A DNA stretch of 64,000 nt from Panax quinquefolius (taxonomy: Eukaryota > Streptophyta > Magnoliopsida > Apiales > Araliaceae). The position numbers were made by a program, and so were the translations under genes. How positions within the stretch are numbered: the stretch's first letter is position 1; each line of letters starts with the position of its first letter. The notes beneath the pieces are model-generated. The model searched no databases. It was not told the DNA's origin and saw only the letters and a list, made by a program, of their open reading frames with translations. Positions 10,574 to 20,185 of this stretch are shown piece by piece. The stretch spans positions 79,869,853 to 79,933,852 of the forward strand of contig CM035153.1 in NCBI GenBank assembly GCA_020205615.1, read 5' to 3'.

Positions 10574-11563
10574 CACTACTAAAAAATGGTCATTTGTGAT
10601 GGTCAAAATCCATCACAAAAAGTAGGAAAACCATCACGAAAGGTTTACGTGATGGCTTTAAGAATCACAACGACGACGTCTTGTATCGCCCATCATGAAA
10701 AAAAGTTTTACGTGATAGTTTTGGCAATCACGCTGAAACACTTAGTGATTTTGTGATGATTGATACAATCACATTAACACGTAATCTATTGTGATTGTCA
10801 AAGTCATCACAAAAAGACTTTAGAGATCAAATAAGAACGTGAATATCTATTTACGCTTATTTTATTTCAACAGATTAATTGTATCTATATTAATTGTATC
10901 AAATGATACTTGTAGGATTCGAATCCTCCCCCCATTTGCAAACTAAATAACAAGTATTACCACTACACCAAAGCCCAGATCATGATTATAATTTTAAAAT
11001 AAAATATAAAAGGAAACATATGTGAGTTGACTTACTAAATAAAATTACTTCCACATAAGATTTGGTGATTGCAATGGTAGTCACAAATACTCTATAATGA
11101 TGGTAATATTAGTCATCACTGAGAGCCATCATATATTTTATTGTTTTGTGATGGCTTAAAAATGCCATCACAAAATACCTTCTTTTTGTAATTGCAAATA
11201 AAAGTCGTCACAAAAATCTATCTTTTTAATGATTGTTACGACCATCACAAAATATTGTTTTGATTATTTCTTACATTAAAATATTAGAGATAGCTTAATT
11301 GCAATCACGCAAAGGGTATATCTATAAGTGATGACTTAGTGCATCACAAAAAGAAAATCTATTTTGCGTGAAAAAATTGGTGTGATTGACATGGCCATCA
11401 CAATTATAATACATTGATGGCAAGATTAGTCATCACTAAGAGCCATCATATATACTATTATTTTGTGATTGCTTAAAAAGTCCATCACAAATTACTATCT
11501 TTTGTGATTGTTTTTAAAAACTGTCACAAAGTTCCGTCACATATTCTTCTTTTTCTAGTAGTG
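10574..11563. mobile_element. CACTA transposon in the second family A LTR
   Basis: Second copy of the element at 2641-3624. The ends are CACTACTAAAAAA and, inverted, CACTACTAGAAAAA, with TAA duplications at 10571-10573 and 11564-11566. The identical location shows that it was copied with the LTR, not inserted twice. Confidence 0.9.
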
Positions 11564-11726
11564 TAATTTGATCAACTAGCTCACAAGTAGGTTGGGAGTC
11601 ACCATTTCAAGTTCCAAAACATCACATGACATGCTTCCAAACTCCCAAGTAGCAGAAGAGTCACAAATCAGATCTTTATAGAAGCAAGTAGGTGGAAAAA
11701 TGATCAAAAAGCCAAGTTGAAGAATT

Positions 11727-11737
11727 CTATAAATAGG
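11727..11737 (+). promoter_or_regulatory. TATA box of the truncated family A LTR
   Basis: CTATAAATAGG, as in the first LTR. The LTR is cut before its end, so a transcript from here would read into the antisense strand of element G gag. Confidence 0.6.
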
Positions 11738-13603
11738 AACCTTAGGGCTGAGCAAACTCACAAATTCTCAAAGCCTAGATACACTTATAAACCTACCAAA
11801 TCAAGCCTGGGTGATAGCAACAACAACATTAGAAGCTAGAATCACAAATTGCTCAAGAAAAGGTGCAAACCCTAGTTCATAAATTGCTCTTTGATCTTAT
11901 GTTAGATTTGTTGTTTAGATGTTTAGAATTATGTATTAGGATGTTAGAAAGTATGTTAGATTGGTAGAACACGTTTTCATAACATCTAGATGACTTAATT
12001 AAGTGTTTTATGAAATCTGAAATTTTAAAAACTTGATCCGACGTAGAAGAATGTCGAGCTTGTGGATTCGTGTGTGTTTATGTTTTGATCCATTAATCGA
12101 TTGGTATTTGTAGCTTTGTTAGTATGTCTTTAATCTGGAAAAGAAAATAGGTTCGATTAATACCGTAGATTTCAAGTTATAAGATCAAGTTGGTTGGTCG
12201 ACTTCTCACGGATGTTGGTTTTCGGGTTTGCCCGAAAACTCAAGAACAAATCGAACCAAATTTACTTTTTCCAAACTTCGCTTAATCGTCTTCCTGTTTG
12301 TAATTGTTTAAGTTTTTTGTTATAGATTAGTACCGTTATATACATACTACATATCTATGATCTTTAATTGAACAAACAACGTATAGGTTTACTGGAATTA
12401 TTGGTCAAAATCCGTTGACCGAGCATGACCGAGTTTTCTGGGTTTTCTAGAAAACTGAAGAACATGAAGAATAACATCTAGCTATACTTTGACCAGCCAA
12501 TTTAGAGACCTTAGAGTTATGTTTTGTTCATGTTAATGTTATATATATGTTCCCTGACATATATACTACATGTTACAACAAACACAACACACATCTAATA
12601 CACAGAATCGATTATATTTAAGCCACAAAACCGTTGACCAGCCATGACTACTATTCTGGGTTACCCAGAAACCCAAGAACAGCTCTGACAATGACTTTGA
12701 GCTTCTATAACTTCTTGTTATGTGTAAGTTAGAGTATATGATTTGTTTCATGTTGTACTATTGTATGAGTACTAAAACATCAATGTTTGGCCAAATTGAA
12801 AATCATTACCAGTAGCTAGTTATTTAATGGTCAAAGTGATCACTCGACCCCAACCAAATCGCTACCCAGACACTCAAGAACACCTACAGCGACACTTTCT
12901 GTCACTGTAGGGCTTTAGCGACAGACATAAATTATTTTCTTTAAAAATAAATTAAAAAAAATTAGAAATAATTAATAAATAAATATAAATAATTATTAAA
13001 AAATAGTTTTAAAAATTATATTAAATTATTATAAATAAATTCTGATATTTTTACATAAATTTAATAATTATTTTATATTATTTTGATATTATTAATAATT
13101 AACTTATTAATAAAGAAATTAGAATAATTATTTATAAATACTAAATAATTAAGGAAAAATAATATTACGATATAAAATTATAATAAATGAATATAAATTA
13201 TTTAATAATAATAATCAATGTTTTTGTAAAATTTTAGGTAAATATTAATTACTTATAAATAGAAATAAATGATTTAAAAATCATTTAAAGGATAAATAAA
13301 TATTTTAAATACTTTAAAATTTCTAAAAAAGTATTATAAAGGATAAATAAATTTTATAAATAAAGTTTAGTCCATATAACAAAGTTATTAAATACTAAAC
13401 CCTATTCAATCTAACCCGGTATTATATAAATGTTATAATTGAATATTGTTATCAATATTAACGTGTTAGATTTATATATATGAATATCGTAGGTACTTAT
13501 TAACGTTTGAATAGCATAACTTGACTGATCTACGCTCAAGCAAGTTCTCTATCCTTAAATCTCTTATAAAGCAAATTTTATAAACCTGTTTATTTATCAA
13601 GAT

Positions 13604-13627
13604 TTTTATCTTGATAAGCTGTTGATA
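13604..13627 (+). other. Perfect 10-bp hairpin in family A leader
   Basis: TTATCAAGAT and ATCTTGATAA flank a TTTT loop. In the first LTR (5655-5674) eight of the ten pairs are kept. Nearby at 5867-5878 is TCCC-GTAA-GGGA, a stem with a GNRA-type loop, also kept in the second copy. Confidence 0.5.
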
Positions 13628-13912
13628 TAATATCCTACACCTATAATTGAATTACCTTATTATTGAAAAGTTATTGCTATAGTTCCAGCATAACTAAGAA
13701 GTGAATTGTTTATCCATATGATATTGTTTATTGAGTATAAACTGTTGTGTCAAACCAAATTGTTTTGGTAAGATAATCGTATACTGAGGTTGAGTATCCC
13801 GTAAGGGAGCGAAGTTTAGTTAATTCATATATTGACAGTAATTTTAGTGTATCTCGAGCACTGTAGGTGATATGCATACTCCTAGGATGTTGACTAGGCT
13901 GATCCCCTATCT

Positions 13913-14357
13913 TCAGTGCGTCAGGTTGAGTACGCTTTACAGATTCCCACTAGTAATCTTCCTCTACCCGCAATATGAAGGTGGCAAAGGGAACCTTTTG
14001 CTCCTCGGAGCATCCCAAGACATTAAATATTTTGTTGATCTGCTTAATCCACGTCTATGCCTTAAGTGGTTTTGGCTATCCAAAAAACTCCGATGGTCCC
14101 AGTTCCTTGAACTGCTTAGCGGTGACCGTCCGAGAGTTACCAGTGTTTCCACCTGTATTTTGGACAGGAGCCGCTCTTGCCTGATGTTGCATGAATTGCA
14201 TAAAGCCTTTGAACATTCCATCGTTTATCATCTGGTCCGTGTTGTTGTTTGCCTGAGGATTGTCGCATTTCTGATGCACATTATCCTGATTATTGATCTG
14301 TGGAGACTCAACGGTCTCCTGTGCTCCATTGATGTTCTCAACATTCTCGGATGTCAT
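13913..14357 (-). pseudogene. Element G gag, truncated
   Basis: N-terminal part of a gypsy Gag. It starts at ATG 14357 (MTSENVENINGAQ) and is open to about 14076, including the conserved MFKGFMQFMQ and TAKQFKELGPSEFFG motifs that precede the Gag core. The frame then shifts, and homology to the Gag of elements B and C continues to the truncation at about 13913. A 172-codon plus-strand frame over the same bases (13872-14390) is its antisense shadow. It shares a subfamily with B gag (31357 downward) but is clearly diverged, so G is a separate element. Confidence 0.8.
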
Positions 14358-14529
14358 TTTCAAATATTGCCACAAAAAAGGGTTAATTAACATAGCACAT
14401 ATTATCCCTATACTCTGACCTACCAATTAAATACCAAATAAACTTAGGTAGGTTCTACTAGCAAAGGAATTCCCCGTCTCTCCCCTCCTAGTTCTTCTCT
14501 CACATCTTAGCCAGGGATCATATCCCCAA

Positions 14530-14541
14530 GCTTTGATACCA
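14530..14541 (-). other. Primer binding site of element G
   Basis: On the minus strand TGGTATCAAAGC, one mismatch from the initiator-Met tRNA complement, 2 bp from the LTR end. Confidence 0.75.
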
Positions 14542-15609
14542 ACTGTGACGCCCCCAAAATAGGTATACATCACCCATCTTAAGTCGCCAAATATATGGTA
14601 CAAAATTTAAATACAACTTAATAATACGATTGTCGTGTAAATACGACAAAACGTAAACTGAGAGTTTTAATAAGAATATTGTCATCTAGACAATATCCAT
14701 ACTCAAAAGAGTCCTCATTACATTTATTTTCACACTATTTAACAGAATAGTGAGGACTACTAATACCATCATCTGGACCGTCACTCCGTTCCCCGACTAG
14801 TCCCCGCTACGTTCTCATTTCCTGAAGAGAAAAGTGAAAGAAATGGTTAGCTTAACTAGCCCAGTAAGAAATATTATGACTAAGATAATGCAAAATAAAT
14901 TATCGTTAGCCTTCAACAGTGTTAAACTGATAAAATATAACAAACATCAAGTTTAACCACAGCGGAACAAGCAATCCATTAAAAGAGTCAAGTAGAGAAT
15001 AAAATCTACTATCTTTTATGATTTAAAAGGTTTTTCATCATTTTATCATTTGGGACTCGACTTTTAATAAATAATCCACATCATCCACGCACTACGACCA
15101 AGGATATTCATTAGTATCACAACCATAAATTATCCATGCACTACGGGCCAAGGATATTCGTATTCATCAATGGTCACGATCATGCAAACAATCGTCCCAT
15201 CAATGCACTCACGGGCCAATGAGGACTTTTTCCATATCATTTGTAACATTACGGTCATGATTACATAATCGAATAATCTCTCGGTCATAATCATACCAAG
15301 TCCATCTATACACTACAAAATACATATATGACTTTTTAACATAATATAAACATGAGGATGATGACAATGATATAAAAATTCAATAAAACAAGTTCAAGAA
15401 TTAATTTATCCAGGAACTAATAACGTCCAAATTGTCAACATGATACTTCTTTGTAGAGTAAAACTCAAGAATGCTCAGAAGAATATTTCCATGAAAAGAT
15501 ACTGGATGAAGCGCAAATATCAAGGATATTCCACTAATTTCATGGAGTATAGAAGTCAAAACTTTAACCAACTGAGTATAATAAAGAAAGGAATAACAAA
15601 AGAAATCAC

Positions 15610-15990
15610 CAGGCATGCGATAGACCGCACAGACAGGTTATTCCAATAGAATAATAAATAACGAAACCAGGTCATGCGTACATGCACAAACAAGATGTTC
15701 CAACAGAATAATAAATAATGGAACCAGGTCATACATAACGCACAGGCAGGATATTCTAACAAAATAATAAACAACGGAACCAGGTCATGCGTAAACGCAC
15801 AGACAGGATGTTCCAATGTAATAATAAAAATAGAATAACGAAAGAATTTCACCATGTATGCGGTTACTTCACATAGATGTGTTATTCCAACATAATGATA
15901 AAGAATGGAATAATGTAAGAATTTCACCAAGTATAGGGTAGCTCAGCGTATCTGAGTTATTCCAATGTAATAATAAAGAATGGAATAACA
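15610..15990 (-). repeat. Tandem ~60-bp repeat with inverted arms in element G LTR
   Basis: Five to six imperfect units, each holding a GTTCC/GTTATTCC arm, an A/T-rich AATAATAAA spacer and a complementary GGAAC/GGAATAAC arm. Clear stems: 15956-15964 with 15981-15989 (GTTATTCCA/TGGAATAAC), 15882-15889 with 15906-15913, and CTCAG/CTGAG at 15942-15956. The 124-codon minus-strand frame here (15556-15930) is a product of the repeat. Confidence 0.6.
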
Positions 15991-16156
15991 TAGTTTCTCT
16001 TCATGAATAAAAAAAAATAATACCTTTACCTTAGTAGAAATTGGATACCGCTTATTGTAGTAACAGAAGATTCTTCTTCTTTCTCTCTTATCCTCTCTAT
16101 TCTTTCTCGCTCTATAGCGTTAGTGAATTCGTGAAAATTAATGAAGGAATGAGCTT

Positions 16157-16167
16157 CTATTTATAAG
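16157..16167 (-). promoter_or_regulatory. TATA box of element G LTR
   Basis: CTTATAAATAG on the minus strand, the same relative position as in the B and C LTRs. Confidence 0.6.
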
Positions 16168-17022
16168 TTTGGTAGAGTAATGGTAAAATAGTCTTTTCAC
16201 CATAATTTATGATATCATCACTTATATTATCGATTATATTACATCATTGCTTACATCATCGATCATATGACATCATTGCTTACATCATCCTTTTGATGAC
16301 ATCATTGCTTACCTCATCGTTCCGATGACATCATCGCTTACATCATCAGAATTCAAATTCTATTTGTTCTCTTCCACCTCATTTTACTTTTATATCATAA
16401 ATTTACTATAATAATGTTACCATTCAAATTATAAAAAACATACTATCATATAACCACATCATACTACTATAATATAATATTTTAATAATGTATTTAAATG
16501 AATTATTAATTTGATAATTTGAAATACTATGTAATGACAATTATTGAATCAAAAATATAAACGTAGCAATTATTGAATCAATAAAATAAAATATTAAACA
16601 GTAATTACTGTAACAATTATTGAGTAGTGCCTTCTTACGTAAGAATCAATAATTCAAAAATACTATGCAATACCGTGTGCTACTGTGCAACAACGCATGT
16701 TACTGTATTTTAACCACCAGGTATTCCAACAGTGTTAACGGTAACACTTCTGCCATTATTTTTATAAAAAATATTTTTGTCGTTTTCTAACTCCGATAAT
16801 AATTCCGTTGTTGGTTCCACCAATGATTGTGTCGTCGTACGAATATTTTCCGACAAAAAGAATATTCCCTGACCAAACGAATATTTTATAACAACTTGCT
16901 TACTTTGCAAAATTTATAAGTATTACCTACAACTATAACATTATATCAAATTCATTCCATAATATTCAAAAATGATATTTATAGAAAAATTATCTTTATT
17001 AAAAAAAAGTTGGGGTCTTACA

Positions 17023-17249
17023 TTATCGCTAAGGACGAAACTCGGGGTTATCTCCGAGGTTGGGAATGATCCTTCCGGTGTGTGTTCCGGGGTTGGAAAT
17101 GATGTTCTCGATGTGTGTCCCAGGTTTTGGAAATGATTTCCGGTAGTATCTGAAATGGATTTAAGCTGTCTTCCAGGGTTATCTCCGAAAGACGAATCTG
17201 CCATCCTGCAATGTCAGTAACAGGCGTACAGAAATTTCGACTGTCTACA
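17023..17249. repeat. Spacer with GC-rich GGAGATAACCCCGAG-type repeat
   Basis: Sequence between the G LTR and the B LTR stub. On the minus strand it reads a CAACCTCGGAGATAACCCC-type word plus diverged copies. It is preceded by a stretch clearly related to 54397-54480 (TGTTACTGAC, GCAGATTCGTC, GGAGATAACCCTGGAAG). An 87-codon frame overlaps it but resembles no protein I know. Confidence 0.55.
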
Positions 17250-17314
17250 CTTATTATTTCAAGATAATGAATAGAGGAAATTCAATTTTATTTATAATAA
17301 GTTTGGGTCTTACA
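17250..17314 (-). mobile_element. Element B 3' LTR stub
   Basis: The first 65 bp of a B-type LTR (TGTAAGACCC on the minus strand), matching the outer end of the B 5' LTR at 39510-39578. The rest is missing: homology stops at 17250, where the repeat-bearing spacer begins. Target-site comparison for B is therefore impossible. Confidence 0.75.
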
Positions 17315-17326
17315 CCTGCCCTCCTT
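17315..17326 (-). other. Polypurine tract of element B
   Basis: AAGGAGGGCAGG on the minus strand immediately before the LTR start. Confidence 0.75.
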
Positions 17327-18640
17327 ATGAAATTTCATCCTCGAAATTGACATACGTACCTGGTGTTTCGAAAAGGTGAGGGTACCTCGCTTTCATTTCC
17401 GATTCCAACTCCCAGGTCATTTCCTCCATAGCATGGTTCTTCCACAAAACCTTGACTTGTGGTATAACCTTTGTTCGTAGGACATACTTTTTCCTATCCA
17501 AAATCTTGACAGGTACCTCCTTGTACGTTAAATCTTTGGCTATCTCATCTGGTTCTAATGCAATAATGTGGTTTGGGTCTTTCACATATTTACGAAGCAT
17601 AGATATATGAAAAACATTATGAAATGAGACATGCTTGGAGGTAATGCGAGTCTATATGCCACATTTCCTATTCGGTCAAGAATCTCAAATGGACCAACAA
17701 ATCATGGATTGAGCTTTCCTCTCTTCTTAAATCATGTAACTCCCTTCCATGGAGCAATACGTAACAGTACATGATCTCCAATATTAAATTCCACGTCCTT
17801 TCGATGAAGATCACCATAACTCTTTTGTCGATCTTGTAAGGTCTTTATACGTTGCCGGATCATTTGAATCTTTTCTGTAGTCATGCATACTAATTCTGGT
17901 CCCAACAACATTGCTTCACCCACCTCGTCCCAACATACTGGAGAACAACACTTTCGTCCATACAATGCCTCGAATGGAGCCATGCCTATACTTGCTTGAT
18001 AATTATTATTGTAGGAGAATTCCACCAATGATAAGTACTTATCCCAACTCCCTTTGAAATGTAGGACACATAGTCTTAATAGATCTTCAAGAGTTTGAAT
18101 AGTCCTTTCTGATTGCCCGTCCGTTTGAGGATGGTATGCTGAACTAAATCGTAAATTCGTGCCCATAGCTTTCTGCAAACTAACCCAAAATCGTGAAGTG
18201 AATCTTGGGTCACGATCTGAAACTATAGATACTGGCATGCCATGCAATCTCACAATCTCATTTACGTACATTCGAGCAAGACGTTCAAGGGAATATATCT
18301 CACGTATAGGCAAGAAATCAGCAAACTTGGTTAATCTATCAACAATAACCCAAATCGCATCTATACCTTGAGAAACCTTGGGAAGACCCGTAATGAAATC
18401 CATAGTAATGTGTTCCCACTTCCATTTTGGAATCTCAAGTGGTTGTAATGGACCCTTTGGCACTTGATGCTCCGACTTTACACGTTGATAGGTTAAACAC
18501 CTCGAGATAAACTCCGCAATCTCTCTCTTCATATTGCTCCACCAAAATGTATGTCGAAGATCATGATACATTTTGGCACTCCCAGGATGGATTGCAAATG
18601 GTGTGTTGTGTGCATCCATCATGATTCTATGCTTCAAGTC
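17325..18640 (-). pseudogene. Element B integrase with GPY/F module and chromodomain-like tail
   Basis: The open part at 17732-18637 covers the zinc finger and catalytic core. The finger's first Cys is present but the second is Tyr (CLTYQ). The DDE residues are all visible: [17 protein letters not shown] and [12 protein letters not shown] stop after KGVT and a frameshift at about 17600-17640 break the GPY/F part. The tail at 17325-17600 reads MLRKYVKDPNH, then ILDRKKYVLRTKV, VKVLWKNH, EEMTWELE and YPHLF, as in Tekay-like chromoviruses, where this tail steers integration to heterochromatin (established for chromodomains). It is the best preserved integrase core in the window, but the Cys loss and breaks make it non-functional. 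Confidence 0.9.
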
Positions 18641-18734
18641 ACAATCATTAGGAATGCAAAGTCAGGAGTTGACTCGAAGTATTCCTTCTTCATCGATTCT
18701 TGCTTCTGGAATAGCACCTTCTTGAACTTTCTTC

Positions 18735-19172
18735 TTACTTCATAATGATCGCCTCCATGTCCGTAGCTTGAGCAGCTTTAACTTTATCAATTAAAGTCGG
18801 TTCTACTCGTATGTTTGATATCATCACGTGGGTACTTAGAGCCTTTACCTCTATCTCCATCCTTTGCAAGTCATACAAAATAGGTCTTTGTGTTAACAAC
18901 TTTACACTCGTACTCGCATACGATCTTCTACTCAATGTGTCAGCTACAGCATTTGCTTTTCCAGGATAATATTGAATGCTATGGTCGTAATATTTCAACA
19001 GCTCGAGCCAACGTCGTTGCCGCATGTTGAGTTCCTTTTGGGTGAAGAAATATTTGAGGCTTTTATGATCTGTATAAATCTCCACTTTCTCCCCGTACAA
19101 GTAGTGTCTCCAGATTTTCAACGTAAAAACGACTGCTGCCAACTCCAGATCATGAGTAGGATAATTCCTCTC
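18735..19172 (-). pseudogene. Element B RNase H and linker
   Basis: Follows RT in the same frame, separated from it only by a stop inside [18 protein letters not shown] at about 19160. Visible features: [17 protein letters not shown], the [11 protein letters not shown] block with the catalytic Asp, RQRRWLELL and ADTLSRRS. The linker to integrase extends to about 18735 ([16 protein letters not shown]). RNase H degrades the RNA strand during reverse transcription. Length and order are normal for gypsy pol. Confidence 0.88.
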
Positions 19173-20185
19173 TTATTCTTTGAGTTGTCGTGAGGCATAG
19201 GCTATGACTTTCCCATGTTGCATGAGAACACATCCTAACCCTTTGCCTGGAGCATCGCTGTAGATAACAAATCCATCCAAACTAAATGGTATTGTTAGAA
19301 CAAGTGCCGAAATGAGTATCCTCTTGAGCTCTTGGAAACTCTTCTCACATTCCTCGCTCCGTACGAATTTTGTATCTTTCATATTCAACTGAGTTAACAG
19401 AGTAGCGATTCGAGAAAATTCTTCCACGAATCTCCGATAATAACCAGCTAAGCCCAGCAAGCTACGCACTTCAGTCACCAACTTTGGTTGCTCCAAACTT
19501 TGGATTGCTTCAATCTTTGTCGGGTCAACAGATACTCCATGTTTTGACACCACATGCCCAAGGAATGCTACTTCCTTAAGCCAGAACTCGCATTTCTTTA
19601 GCTTGGCATATAGCTTGTTATCACGAAGCCTTTGAAGTACCAGCTTCAAATGGTGCTCATGATCTTCACGGCTTTTGGAGTAGATGAGGATGTCATCAAT
19701 AAAGATAACAACGAACTGATCCAAATATTCTTTGAATACACGGTTCATCATATATCCATGAAAGCAGTAGGAGCATTAGTCAATCCAAAAGACATTACTA
19801 AGAATTCATAATGCCCGTACCGAGTTCTACAGGCAGTCTTTGGAATATCCTCAGTTTTAATCTTCAGCTGATAATATCCAGAACGAAGATCAATCTTTGG
19901 AAAGAATTATGCTCCTTGCAACTGGTTAAACATGTCATCAATGCGAGGTAGCGGATACCTATTCTTGATGGTGACATGGTTCAATTCTCGATAGTCAATA
20001 CAAAGTCGCATACTCCTGTCTTTGTCTTTACAAATAAAATAGGAGCACCCCAAGGAGATGTACTAGGATGAATAAAACCGATGTCTAACAATTCCTGTAG
20101 ATGAACTTTTAACTCCTGAAGTTCAATAAGAGCCATTCGATATGGGGTTTTAGAAATGGGTTTTGTACCCGGTTCAAGATCAATA
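19173..20185 (-). pseudogene. Element B reverse transcriptase, part after copia insertion
   Basis: The C-terminal half is open at 19173-19751, with the catalytic [10 protein letters not shown] box, [15 protein letters not shown] and [16 protein letters not shown]. The N-terminal half (19752-20185) is recognisable on the minus strand but broken by frameshifts. It is cut at 20185 by element E; the sequence resumes at 29554-29558, where the CAATA duplication repeats. RT copies element RNA to DNA. Element C shows an uninterrupted but deleted version of the same junction near 48840. Confidence 0.88.

Larger units (their letters stand above)
10066..13912 (+). mobile_element. Family A long terminal repeat, truncated copy
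   Basis: Collinear with 2133-5976 of the first LTR, including the CACTA insertion, TATA box and AT-rich block. It stops at GATCCCCTATCT (13901-13912) and lacks roughly the last 900 bp and the TTACA end. Sequence from an oppositely oriented gypsy gag follows without a gap. The two LTRs are nearly identical in long stretches, with differences bunched at 4085-4330 versus 12020-12300 and at 4690-4960 versus 12630-12905. Confidence 0.9.
14544..17022 (-). mobile_element. Element G 5' LTR (2479 bp)
   Basis: On the minus strand it starts TGTAAGACCCC (17022) and ends GGCGTCACA (14544), followed by the PBS. Its length and end sequences match the LTRs of B and C, but the interior is diverged. The TATA box is at 16157-16167. 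It holds short hairpins at 14630-14649 and 14676-14696 near the PBS, diverged GCACTACGGGCC hairpins at 15083-15225 and a tandem repeat at about 15610-15990. No target duplication can be checked because the other end is lost; the outer flank is TTATC. Confidence 0.85.

Noticed and set aside
13872..14390. 172-codon plus-strand ORF
   Set aside because: It is antisense to the recognisable Gag of element G and has no protein-like motifs itself.
15556..15930. 124-codon minus-strand ORF
   Set aside because: Repeating peptide generated by the tandem repeat in the element G LTR.
14544..17314. Single 2.77-kb LTR shared by elements G and B
   Set aside because: An internal GGGTCTTACA end at 17022 shows that the G LTR stops there; 17250-17314 is a separate B LTR stub after a spacer.
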